From JAHIYG01 sp041306075 (lineage in GTDB: Archaea > Altiarchaeota > Altiarchaeia > IMC4 > SCGC-AAA252-I15): a stretch of DNA of 5,921 nucleotides. This document shows, in pieces, positions 1 to 5,447 of this stretch. How positions within the stretch are numbered: position 1 is the stretch's first letter; each line of letters opens with the position of its first letter. A program made the position numbers and the translations under genes. The notes beneath the pieces are model-generated. The model did not search any database. It was not told where the DNA came from and was given only the letters and a program-made list of their open reading frames with translations. The DNA lies in NCBI GenBank assembly GCA_041306075.1, contig JBFYKH010000037.1, positions 1 to 5,921 of the forward strand. The letters are read 5' to 3'.

Positions 1-352
1 GCTCATGGTCGCTGTAGAACGCCCTCACAGGAGTGTAGCAGTACCACGTGTTCGGGTGATGCCCCGACGCCGCATAATGGCTCCAGTTGCCGCTCAGTAC
101 GTAATGGTCGTATCCCCTGAAGTCGGAGAGCCAGTGACGGAGGGACGCAACGACCTGCTTGACTGGCGCGACCTTCACGGTGGAGCCGAAGCCGATGACG
201 TTCACCCCCCGGAATCCCATGGCCTCCACCAAGGCTGGATTATAGTCAAGCGTCGCGACGTCCGCCCCGAACTCCCGCGCCAGGGTCAGCATCAGCTTCT
301 CCCCGCCGCCGATGTTATCCAGGTAATCGTGGAGTATCAGGACCTTTGCCAC
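1..352 (-). CDS. Family 4 glycosyltransferase, N-terminal part (cut by the left window edge)
   Basis: A leftward reading frame opens with GTG at 352-350 and stays open to base 1, giving 117 residues that begin MAKVLILHDYLDNIGGGEKL. The start is a short beta strand followed by a GGGEK glycine-rich loop (about residues 15-19), typical of the N-terminal Rossmann domain of GT4/GT-B enzymes. Around residues 100-112 is HPNTWYCYTPVRA, matching the HP-N-WY-x-TP region seen in many archaeal and bacterial GT4 members. Such enzymes transfer a sugar from a nucleotide- or lipid-activated donor to a growing glycan on the cytoplasmic membrane face. The catalytic C-terminal half lies outside the window, so donor and acceptor cannot be judged. 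GTG is chosen because the coding similarity begins there, no Shine-Dalgarno precedes it, and an AT box lies about 25 bases upstream, fitting a leaderless mRNA. It is divergent from, and apparently a distant paralogue of, the neighbouring glycosyltransferase, whose matching segment reads HPNVWYPQEPAR. Confidence 0.85.
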   Translation of the reverse strand, partial: MAKVLILHDYLDNIGGGEKLMLTLAREFGADVATLDYNPALVEAMGFRGVNVIGFGSTVKVAPVKQVVASLRHWLSDFRGYDHYVLSGNWSHYAASGHHPNTWYCYTPVRAFYSDHE

Positions 353-403
353 GGGATATTATTCGACGGCTGCAATTTAACCTCCGAAGGTCAATACCCT
401 ACC
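353..403. promoter_or_regulatory. Divergent promoter with one shared TATA-like box
   Basis: This 51-base spacer separates the two divergent glycosyltransferase start codons. Its only AT-rich candidate near the right distance for both genes is AATTTAA at 374-380, which reads TTAAATT on the other strand. Its centre lies about 25 bases from the leftward GTG and about 27 from the rightward ATG. That is the usual archaeal distance from TATA box to transcription start, so both mRNAs would begin at or within a base or two of their start codons. Neither start has a Shine-Dalgarno at normal spacing. Promoter assignment is inferred from position only; no transcript evidence exists here. Confidence 0.55.
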
Positions 404-1474
404 ATGGACGTCGCCATGGTATACCCCAGATTCGACAGCCTGGGAGGCGCCGAACGCTTCGGCCTGGAGGTGATGGCCGAATGGAGCAGGAAACACAATG
501 TCACCCTTTATGCGTTGTCGGTGAACAGGAGGCTCTTAGAGGAGTACAACGTCGAAGTCGATGCCGTGGAATGCAAGGCAAAAGTTCCGGGTTGGAGGAG
601 CAACACCCTTGCCCTCATGGCGGCCGTGAAGTCCATGACCGGTATGCTAGGCAGGCACGAACTGTACGTCCTCAACACCTTCCCAGCCCACGTCATCGAC
701 AGGCACCCCAACGTATGGTACCCCCAGGAGCCTGCGAGGATGCTCTACGACCTCTACCCCGAGATTCTTAGCAGGCCGATGGACGCCGGCAGGAGGATGT
801 TCATGAGGGCATACTTTCCCCTCCTCAGAAGCCTTGACAGACGATTCAACAGGGCGGACATGATGCTCGCCAACAGCATGTACAGCGCAGGATATTTGGG
901 GAGTGTCTACGGCACCAAACCACGAGTAGTATACTGCGGCGCAAGGCCCGTGGCGGGAAGGAAGGGCGGCTCGGACTACGCGCTCTCGGTGGGGAGGCTC
1001 ACATACGAGAAGAGGACGGGGCTTGCGGTGCAGGCAGCCAAGGAAGCCCAAGTCAGGATAAAGGTCGTCGGAACCGGCCCTGAGGAGGCCGCCCTCAGGA
1101 GGCTTGGCGGAGCGGACGCCGAATTCCTCGGCTCCGTCGGCACGGACGAGCTGGAAAGGTTGTATTCAAACGCCCTATGCACCGTATACGCCCCATTAAG
1201 GGAGCCTTTCGGCCTTGTTCCGCTCGAATCCATGGCGGCCGGAACGCCAGTCATAGGGGGGAGGACGGGAGGCTACACTGAAATCGTCGAGGACGGGGTC
1301 GACGGCTTCCTAGTCGAGGAGAATCCGGGAAGCATGGCTGAGAAGATTAGGCGGCTGGGAGACGACAAAACACTGTACGCGCTGATGAGCGCGAACGCCA
1401 GGAAAAAGGCGGGGGAGCACACATGGGCCAGGACCGCCGAAAGCATACTGAAAGAGGCGGCCGATGGCGCTTGA
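404..1474 (+). CDS. Family 4 glycosyltransferase (complete, 356 aa)
   Basis: A GT-B fold glycosyltransferase, probably adding a sugar to a lipid-linked glycan at the cytoplasmic membrane face. The N-terminal domain starts MDVAMVYPRFDSLGGAERFG, with the GGAER glycine loop at residues 14-18 and HPNVWYPQEPAR at 101-112. The C-terminal donor-binding domain shows SVGRL at 195-199 and the retaining GT4 EX7E signature from E267 to E275 (E-PFGLVPL-E), followed by MAAGTPVIGG. Length is normal for GT4. The frame stays open upstream to base 5, but those 133 residues are antisense to the neighbouring glycosyltransferase and resemble nothing. The ATG at 404 begins the typical beta strand and sits about 27 bases after a TATA-like box, so it is preferred; ATG at 416 would cut into that strand. 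The gene overlaps the flippase start by 11 bases, implying one transcript and possibly coupled translation. Exact sugar specificity cannot be read from the sequence. Confidence 0.93.
   Translation: MDVAMVYPRFDSLGGAERFGLEVMAEWSRKHNVTLYALSVNRRLLEEYNVEVDAVECKAKVPGWRSNTLALMAAVKSMTGMLGRHELYVLNTFPAHVIDRHPNVWYPQEPARMLYDLYPEILSRPMDAGRRMFMRAYFPLLRSLDRRFNRADMMLANSMYSAGYLGSVYGTKPRVVYCGARPVAGRKGGSDYALSVGRLTYEKRTGLAVQAAKEAQVRIKVVGTGPEEAALRRLGGADAEFLGSVGTDELERLYSNALCTVYAPLREPFGLVPLESMAAGTPVIGGRTGGYTEIVEDGVDGFLVEENPGSMAEKIRRLGDDKTLYALMSANARKKAGEHTWARTAESILKEAADGA
1454..1463 (+). promoter_or_regulatory. Shine-Dalgarno for the flippase gene
   Basis: GAGG at 1454-1457 precedes the ATG at 1464 by 6 bases, inside the last codons of the upstream glycosyltransferase. 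It supports this start and contrasts with the first genes of the transcripts, which lack such a site. Confidence 0.5.
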
Positions 1475-2873
1475 CAGAGTCTGCAGGAACACGGCCTACG
1501 TGATGGCGGGCGAAATGTTGTCGAAGCTCATGGAGTTCGCGTTCGTAATCATGGCCGCAAGGAGCCTCGGGCCGGAGGGGTTCGGTCTCCTGTCATCGGG
1601 CCTCGCTTACGTCGGCCTCTACTTCTTCCTCACCGACCTCGGCCTCACCCAGCTTGCCGCCAGGGAGGTGGCGAAGGACAGGGCGAATGCCGCGAAGCTC
1701 ATGGCGGGCGTAGCGGCTGCGAAAGCCGTCCTGAACGCAACGGCGTATGTTCTGATGGCCGCTCTGGCCTATTCCGTCGGCTACCCGGCCGGATTCATCT
1801 TCCTCGTCTTGGTGCTGGGATTATCCTCGGTCTTCGAGTCGTACAGCTATGTGTTCAACAGCGTCTTCCAGGGTTATGAGAGGCTGGAGCACGCTGCCGT
1901 GTCCAGGGTTTGCTCGTCCGCGGTCCTATTGGTGGCGGGATTCCTTGCGCTTCTGCTGGAGGGGGGTGTAGCTGGCTACGCCCTGGCATACGTGGCCTCG
2001 AGACTCGCCGGCGCAGCCTACGGCGTATACGCTTCAGGCAGGTACGTCCGGTTAGGATTCTCGTTCGACACGGCCGCGTGGATGAGGCTTATCGGGGAAT
2101 CGTGGCCGTTTGGGTTAACCCTGGTTGCGACGGGAGTATTCATGTCTGTTGACGTCGTGCTCGTCTCCCGTTTCCTCGGCAGCGGGGAGGCTGGAGTATA
2201 CGCGGCGGCATCCAGACTAGTCATAGCACTGGGGTTCATACTCGCCGCGTACAACCAGTCGGTCTACCCTGCGCTATCCGAGGCCGCAGGACGCAGGACG
2301 GCCTACAACAGTATATCGGGCTACTATCTGAACAGCATGCTGTTCATCGCCGTCCCCATGGCGGCCGTCACATCCGCGAACTCCGGGGACATCATAGGGC
2401 TCGCGTACTCGGCGGAGTATGCAGCATCCGCGCCGCTTTTGTCCGCCCTAGTGTGGTGGATGGCGGTGGCCTTCGTCTCAAGCCCGTACCATAGGGCGCT
2501 TGAGGCCGCTGGCATGCAGAGGAGGGTGATGGAGGCCGTCATCGTGGGCACGGCACTGACCGTATCGCTTGACGTGCTCCTGATACCGCGTTACGGAGCC
2601 ATCGCAGCAGCCTATGCGGCGGCCCTCGGACAGCTCGTATTCCTCGCCCTGCCGGCCAGCGTCTGCGCGAGGAAGGGTCTGAGCCCGGCCGTAACCATAG
2701 GCGACGTATCGAGGCTGTGTGCGGGGGCTGTGGTGCTGGCGGCCGCGATGGCCTACACGAAGGACTCGGCGGCAATCATACGGATAACGCTGCCCCTGAC
2801 GGCGTACGTGGCAGCCTACATCATGCTCGGAGGAGCCAAACGGATAATGCCGACCGGAAACCTAAGGCAGTGA
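1464..2873 (+). CDS. Polysaccharide/oligosaccharide flippase, RfbX/Wzx-like (469 aa)
   Basis: A very hydrophobic protein with roughly 12-14 predicted membrane helices, of the MVF/MATE-like COG2244 flippase type that moves lipid-linked oligosaccharides across the membrane. Family hallmarks visible by eye are LGPEGFG after the first helix (residues 35-41), a DVVLVSRFLGSGEAGVYAAA stretch (230-249), SRLVIALG just after it, and LDVLLIPRYGAIAAAYA (369-385), matching the common pattern of a helix ending in a short loop LIPxYGxxGAA. Length is normal. The start ATG at 1464 lies inside the 3' end of the glycosyltransferase gene and has GAGG at 1454-1457 with a 6-base gap, a plausible Shine-Dalgarno for an internal operon gene. 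With the upstream glycosyltransferase it suggests assembly and export of a surface glycan or N-glycan precursor. Its 3' end overlaps the convergent TBP gene by 12 bases. The cargo is unknown. Confidence 0.92.
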   Translation: MALDRVCRNTAYVMAGEMLSKLMEFAFVIMAARSLGPEGFGLLSSGLAYVGLYFFLTDLGLTQLAAREVAKDRANAAKLMAGVAAAKAVLNATAYVLMAALAYSVGYPAGFIFLVLVLGLSSVFESYSYVFNSVFQGYERLEHAAVSRVCSSAVLLVAGFLALLLEGGVAGYALAYVASRLAGAAYGVYASGRYVRLGFSFDTAAWMRLIGESWPFGLTLVATGVFMSVDVVLVSRFLGSGEAGVYAAASRLVIALGFILAAYNQSVYPALSEAAGRRTAYNSISGYYLNSMLFIAVPMAAVTSANSGDIIGLAYSAEYAASAPLLSALVWWMAVAFVSSPYHRALEAAGMQRRVMEAVIVGTALTVSLDVLLIPRYGAIAAAYAAALGQLVFLALPASVCARKGLSPAVTIGDVSRLCAGAVVLAAAMAYTKDSAAIIRITLPLTAYVAAYIMLGGAKRIMPTGNLRQ

Positions 2874-3413
2874 CGCGTTCAGGGACAGGACCATCTCCTT
2901 GGTCTTCTCGGCCGCCTGCTCGGCCTGCTTCTTGCTTGTGGCGCCTGTTATGATTATCTTCCCGCTCCTGAATATCAGCATCACGGTGTTGAGGTCGTCG
3001 AGCCTGTAGACGAGGCCGGGGAACTGCTCCGGCTCGTATTCGACGTTCCAGCTCTCCAATGCTATGGTGTCAAGGTTGACCTTGAAGTCCATGCTCGCCG
3101 AGGAGACCATGTTCACGACCTCGACCTTCGGCTTGCCGCGCAGACGCACGCCGGCCTTCTTGAGTTTCGCTAGCAGTATCTCGAGGGCGGCGTCGATGTT
3201 CGCCTTAGTCCTTGAGCCGCTACAGATTAGCTTTCCAGTCCGGAATATCAGGAACGCGACCTTCAGGTCTGTGAGCCGGTATATGAGGCCTGGGAAGCTC
3301 TTCGGGTTCTCGACCCCCGGCACCTCCCGGGCGATACGCTTCAAGTCCAAATCGACGTCCAGGGTTATGCACGCCACCATGTTCTCGACTTTGACCTTCA
3401 TCATCTTAGACAT
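2862..3413 (-). CDS. tbp: TATA-box-binding protein (TBP)
   Basis: The general transcription factor that binds and bends the TATA box and recruits TFB and RNA polymerase. The 183-residue protein is a clear two-fold repeat: the first half carries FPGLIYRLTDLKVAFLIFRTGK (in two adjoining parts, about 40-61) and the second FPGLVYRLDDLN followed by VMLIFRSGK (131-152). The four phenylalanines that kink DNA in known TBPs are present (F40, F57, F131, F148), as are the two pseudo-dyad asparagines (N11 in ENMVA, N101 in VNMVS). In repeat 1 the usual VxTGA-like segment reads ICSGS, with serine (S65) where threonine is common; repeat 2 keeps ITGA. There is no acidic C-terminal tail like that of many euryarchaeal TBPs. 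Start: the ATG at 3413 is the outermost; M4 (3404) and M5 (3401) are possible alternatives given the TATA position. Whether this is the only TBP of the genome or a paralogue cannot be told from here. Confidence 0.97.
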   Translation of the reverse strand: MSKMMKVKVENMVACITLDVDLDLKRIAREVPGVENPKSFPGLIYRLTDLKVAFLIFRTGKLICSGSRTKANIDAALEILLAKLKKAGVRLRGKPKVEVVNMVSSASMDFKVNLDTIALESWNVEYEPEQFPGLVYRLDDLNTVMLIFRSGKIIITGATSKKQAEQAAEKTKEMVLSLNASLP

Positions 3414-3444
3414 ATAAAAAGGCCATCAGCCTTTAAAAAGGCCC
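3414..3444 (-). promoter_or_regulatory. tbp promoter with overlapping inverted repeats
   Basis: Reading leftward, a TATA-like TTTTTAAA occupies 3439-3432, its centre about 22 bases before the ATG at 3413. The box lies inside a perfect 14-base inverted repeat GCCTTT-AA-AAAGGC (plus-strand 3429-3442). A third half-site AAAGGC at 3418-3423 makes a second perfect inverted repeat with GCCTTT at 3429-3434 around a CATCA spacer. The same arrangement gives a 9-base direct repeat AAAAAGGCC at 3416-3424 and 3435-3443. The second element lies between the box and the start codon, over the expected transcription start. No Shine-Dalgarno is present. Operator function is inferred only from the symmetry and position. 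Confidence 0.5.
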
Positions 3445-3513
3445 GCATATGCTGGAAATCGCAGTATATGCCGATTATGGAGGCAAAAGACCGGCGTCTA
3501 AGAGAGTCATCAG

Positions 3514-3521
3514 CTTAAATA
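3514..3521 (+). promoter_or_regulatory. TATA-like box for the first sequon-rich protein gene
   Basis: CTTAAATA, its centre about 29 bases before the ATG at 3547, would put the transcription start only a few bases ahead of the start codon. No Shine-Dalgarno lies at usable spacing; the GGAAGGA at 3526-3532 is too far from the ATG and would be only partly or not at all transcribed. The box is preceded by CATCAG, also seen beside the tbp box. Confidence 0.5.
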
Positions 3522-3546
3522 TCCCGGAAGGACATTATTCTAGACT

Positions 3547-4419
3547 ATGGGCTCAAGGGACTATAGGGCCATCGCAATCGCTGCAACGGCCTTCTGCATC
3601 ATCGCCCTGGCGGCCGTCCTAGCCTACACCGTAATGACCCAGCCGAGCGGATACTCGGTCTACTTCGACCGCTCCTCAGACCTCCCGGACAGCGTCGCAG
3701 CCCTGAAGCACGGGACAGTCGGCGAAAAGGAGGCCCTGAACGTCATGGAGGTCGGCCGCGACTATAGGGTGGCGTTCACAGTGATGGCCGACTCCGCCGG
3801 CCCCGAGAGGTACAGGTACGTCATGGAGTACGGCCTCAGGCGCCAGGAGGAGTCCTTCAGTCTCGGCCCCTCGGAGAACAGGACTTTCGAGGTCACGATT
3901 ACGCCGACGGAAGACGACAAGTGGACGTTCCAGAGGAACGAGACGAGCCATAGCAGGAGCGTCTTGGAGCTGCCGAGGGACGCATGGCTTGGCGAGCGCG
4001 TCGACTACAGCGTCGTCGCCGGCGAGCCGAGGAAGGCATACGACTACGCGCCGATGAAGGTGACCGTCGGCGGCGGCTTCGGCGACGTGCTCAACCTGAA
4101 CGTGACGCTGGACGAGCTGAGGGCGAAGCCGTACTCGCAAAGGCATTCGTCCTCAAGCAGGGATGCGGACAGCTATGTGGCGTCCGAGTCGACGGTGAAC
4201 CTGAGCGTCACGTGGGGACGCCTGATCGCGGAAAGCATGTCCATCAGGAGCATCTACTCGTCGAAGCCGGCGCTCCTTACCGTGACAGTCTACAGGGAGT
4301 CTGCCGACGGGTCGCTACCGGGCCAACTAATGAAGTCGGCCGTCTACAACGCGACCGTGTACGACGCATACAGGGAGTCCAAACCCCCAACCGTAGGATT
4401 CTGGTACCAGATTAAATGA
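3547..4419 (+). CDS. Membrane-anchored, sequon-rich exterior protein, first of a tandem pair (290 aa)
   Basis: I do not recognise a named family with certainty. Residues 1-7 are short and polar with R4 and R7, then a single hydrophobic helix spans about 8-29, followed by about 260 polar, beta-rich residues, which fits an N-terminal anchor with the bulk outside the cell. The exterior part has five N-x-S/T sequons (N111, N131, N185, N218, N268), a serine cluster near 201-204, and no cysteine (the only one is C17, within the helix). It appears paralogous to the next gene: YSVYFDRSSDLP aligns with FTELYFNDHRSLP, and the two proteins end FWYQIK and YWYEVR. It is about 50 residues longer, mainly around 133-180. 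The exterior part weakly resembles the C-terminal domain of DUF1616 proteins, more clearly so in its neighbour. It likely heads a two-gene unit from its own TATA box. Role unknown; a glycosylated surface or envelope protein is the best guess. Confidence 0.8.
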   Translation: MGSRDYRAIAIAATAFCIIALAAVLAYTVMTQPSGYSVYFDRSSDLPDSVAALKHGTVGEKEALNVMEVGRDYRVAFTVMADSAGPERYRYVMEYGLRRQEESFSLGPSENRTFEVTITPTEDDKWTFQRNETSHSRSVLELPRDAWLGERVDYSVVAGEPRKAYDYAPMKVTVGGGFGDVLNLNVTLDELRAKPYSQRHSSSSRDADSYVASESTVNLSVTWGRLIAESMSIRSIYSSKPALLTVTVYRESADGSLPGQLMKSAVYNATVYDAYRESKPPTVGFWYQIK

Positions 4420-4420
4420 A

Positions 4421-4443
4421 CGCCCGTTGCAAAGCAACTGGCG
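4421..4443 (+). other. Hairpin between the tandem paralogues
   Basis: CGCC-C-GTTGC-AAA-GCAAC-T-GGCG forms a 9-pair stem with one C/T mismatch and a three-base loop, starting two bases after the upstream stop codon. It fills most of the 36-base gap before the next start. No T tract follows, so an intrinsic terminator is unlikely; an RNA processing or stability element, or a structure affecting translation of the second gene, is possible. Folding energy was not computed. Confidence 0.45.
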
Positions 4444-4455
4444 ACTCGGATTAAA

Positions 4456-5169
4456 ATGGCCGGGGAGCCGTACGACAGGGAATTGTATAAGGCCGTCGCG
4501 GCAGCCCTCGTCGCAGGCATCATCCTGACCGCGGCCTTCAACCTGTACATGCGCGGGAAGATAGCCGGGGACGAGGCGTTCACGGAACTGTATTTCAACG
4601 ACCACAGGAGCCTGCCGTCAAGGATGCAGGCTGGCGGAGGCTATAACGTGTCATTCAGCTTCACGAACCACGAGGGTGTCCCGAAGAGGTATGTGTGGGC
4701 TGTCGAGTCGCATGACATGAACCTTACGGATGAGACCGTATTATACGACGGAGACACGGCCCTCCTCATAATCGAGCTTTCCCCCTCCGGGCCGACGTGG
4801 AATGTGACGTTCGACTCTTTGACGAACTCTACGACCGTCACAAGGGGATTGGGGGACTCTACGCTTGAGCCCATCTCCCTGAACGCCGCCGGGCTCGGAG
4901 CAGTGTTCAACGCCAACCTGACAAGGAGAGACTTGGAGAGGGGGCCGTACAGGGCGTATTATGAGGCCGAATCCACCGGGGAGAACTCGACGCACGCAAG
5001 CCATGTGAACTCGACGCTCACGGCTGAGGGGGATGCCATAGTCGGCAACTCCATCGTCCGCAGGGTCGACTCCGCGCTCGCGAGAAAGCCGTTCACAGTT
5101 AAGGTCTACGAGTCCTCCGACAAGTCGAGCGAAGCCCTGGAGATACACTACTGGTACGAGGTCAGGTAG
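4456..5169 (+). CDS. Membrane-anchored, sequon-rich exterior protein with DUF1616-like exterior domain (237 aa)
   Basis: Residues 1-12 are polar, about 13-31 form one hydrophobic helix, and the remaining 205 or so are polar and presumably outside. The segment FTELYFNDHRSLPSRMQAGG (42-61) followed by YNVSFSFTNHEGVPKRYVW resembles, from memory, the exterior C-terminal domain of DUF1616 proteins, where a FTEFY-like strand and a VGIVNHE-like strand occur. Seven N-x-S/T sequons are present (N64, N89, N116, N124, N154, N177, N185), about one per 30 exterior residues, and there are no cysteines. It matches the preceding gene in layout and ends YWYEVR against FWYQIK. The start ATG at 4456 has no Shine-Dalgarno; a weak TATA-like ATTAAAT lies at 4411-4417, about 42 bases upstream, so either read-through from the first gene or a short-leader internal transcript is possible. 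Its last 8 bases overlap the convergent DUF1616-like gene. Function unknown; a surface glycoprotein is likely. Confidence 0.8.
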   Translation: MAGEPYDRELYKAVAAALVAGIILTAAFNLYMRGKIAGDEAFTELYFNDHRSLPSRMQAGGGYNVSFSFTNHEGVPKRYVWAVESHDMNLTDETVLYDGDTALLIIELSPSGPTWNVTFDSLTNSTTVTRGLGDSTLEPISLNAAGLGAVFNANLTRRDLERGPYRAYYEAESTGENSTHASHVNSTLTAEGDAIVGNSIVRRVDSALARKPFTVKVYESSDKSSEALEIHYWYEVR

Positions 5170-5446
5170 GCCTCCCGGCGCGCAGGAAATACGCGAGGGC
5201 GCAGGAGAGCACCACCCCGAGTATTATCAGGAACGAGTTGACCGCGTTGACAGGCACACCGACGTAGTTCAACGCCATAATCGGGAGCGTGGACAACGCT
5301 ATGCTCAACGCCATGCTCAGGGCAAGCCGCTCGACGTCCGAGACGTCCCGCCTCCCCGGGAAGAGCGCCCAAGTAGCTACGAAGCCCGGGATGAAAAGCA
5401 CGTAAACGAACCCTAATACGGCCCTGACCGCGCCCAACACATCCAC
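5162..5446 (-). CDS. Small three-helix membrane protein resembling the N-terminal half of DUF1616
   Basis: A 94-residue protein with three hydrophobic segments at about 9-29, 40-60 and 67-88. The beginning, RAVLGFVYVLFIPGFVATWA (8-27), then LFPGRRDVSDVERLALSMALS, closely recalls the membrane part of DUF1616 proteins (pattern: LGxxYVLFxPGYxLxxALFP, then a loop with an acidic residue before ERLALSxGLS). Known DUF1616 proteins are longer, with a C-terminal exterior domain after the helices; here the chain stops after the third helix with AGRPT. The start GTG at 5446 follows a strong GGAGGT Shine-Dalgarno and lies one base after the stop codon of the upstream thioredoxin reductase-like gene, so the two are almost certainly co-transcribed. 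Its 3' end overlaps the convergent sequon-rich gene by 8 bases. It could be a membrane partner of the two sequon-rich proteins, an inference from family architecture only. DUF1616 has no firmly established function known to me. Confidence 0.82.
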   Translation of the reverse strand: MDVLGAVRAVLGFVYVLFIPGFVATWALFPGRRDVSDVERLALSMALSIALSTLPIMALNYVGVPVNAVNSFLIILGVVLSCALAYFLRAGRPT

Positions 5447-5447
5447 C

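Noticed and set aside
5..403. Upstream extension of the rightward glycosyltransferase frame by 133 residues
   Set aside because: It runs antisense through the leftward glycosyltransferase, whose translation is clearly coding, and adds nothing resembling a domain; the GT-B fold starts at the ATG at 404.
647..1254. Leftward open frames inside the rightward glycosyltransferase
   Set aside because: Low-complexity translations opposite well-conserved GT4 motifs, with no start signals.
3468..3518. Small frame of 16 codons, MPIMEAKDRRLRESSA, between tbp and the next gene
   Set aside because: Too short to judge, no Shine-Dalgarno, and its end overlaps the TATA-like box of the next gene. The tbp box could in theory fire rightward toward it, but nothing else supports it.
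3676..4415. Long open frames on both strands inside the first sequon-rich gene
   Set aside because: These are by-products of GC-rich codon use: arginine- and histidine-rich translations without domain pattern, antisense or out of frame to a protein with a clear anchor helix and a paralogue next door.
4421..4443. The hairpin as an intrinsic terminator
   Set aside because: No T-rich run follows, and archaeal termination depends mainly on T tracts, so it is recorded only as a hairpin.
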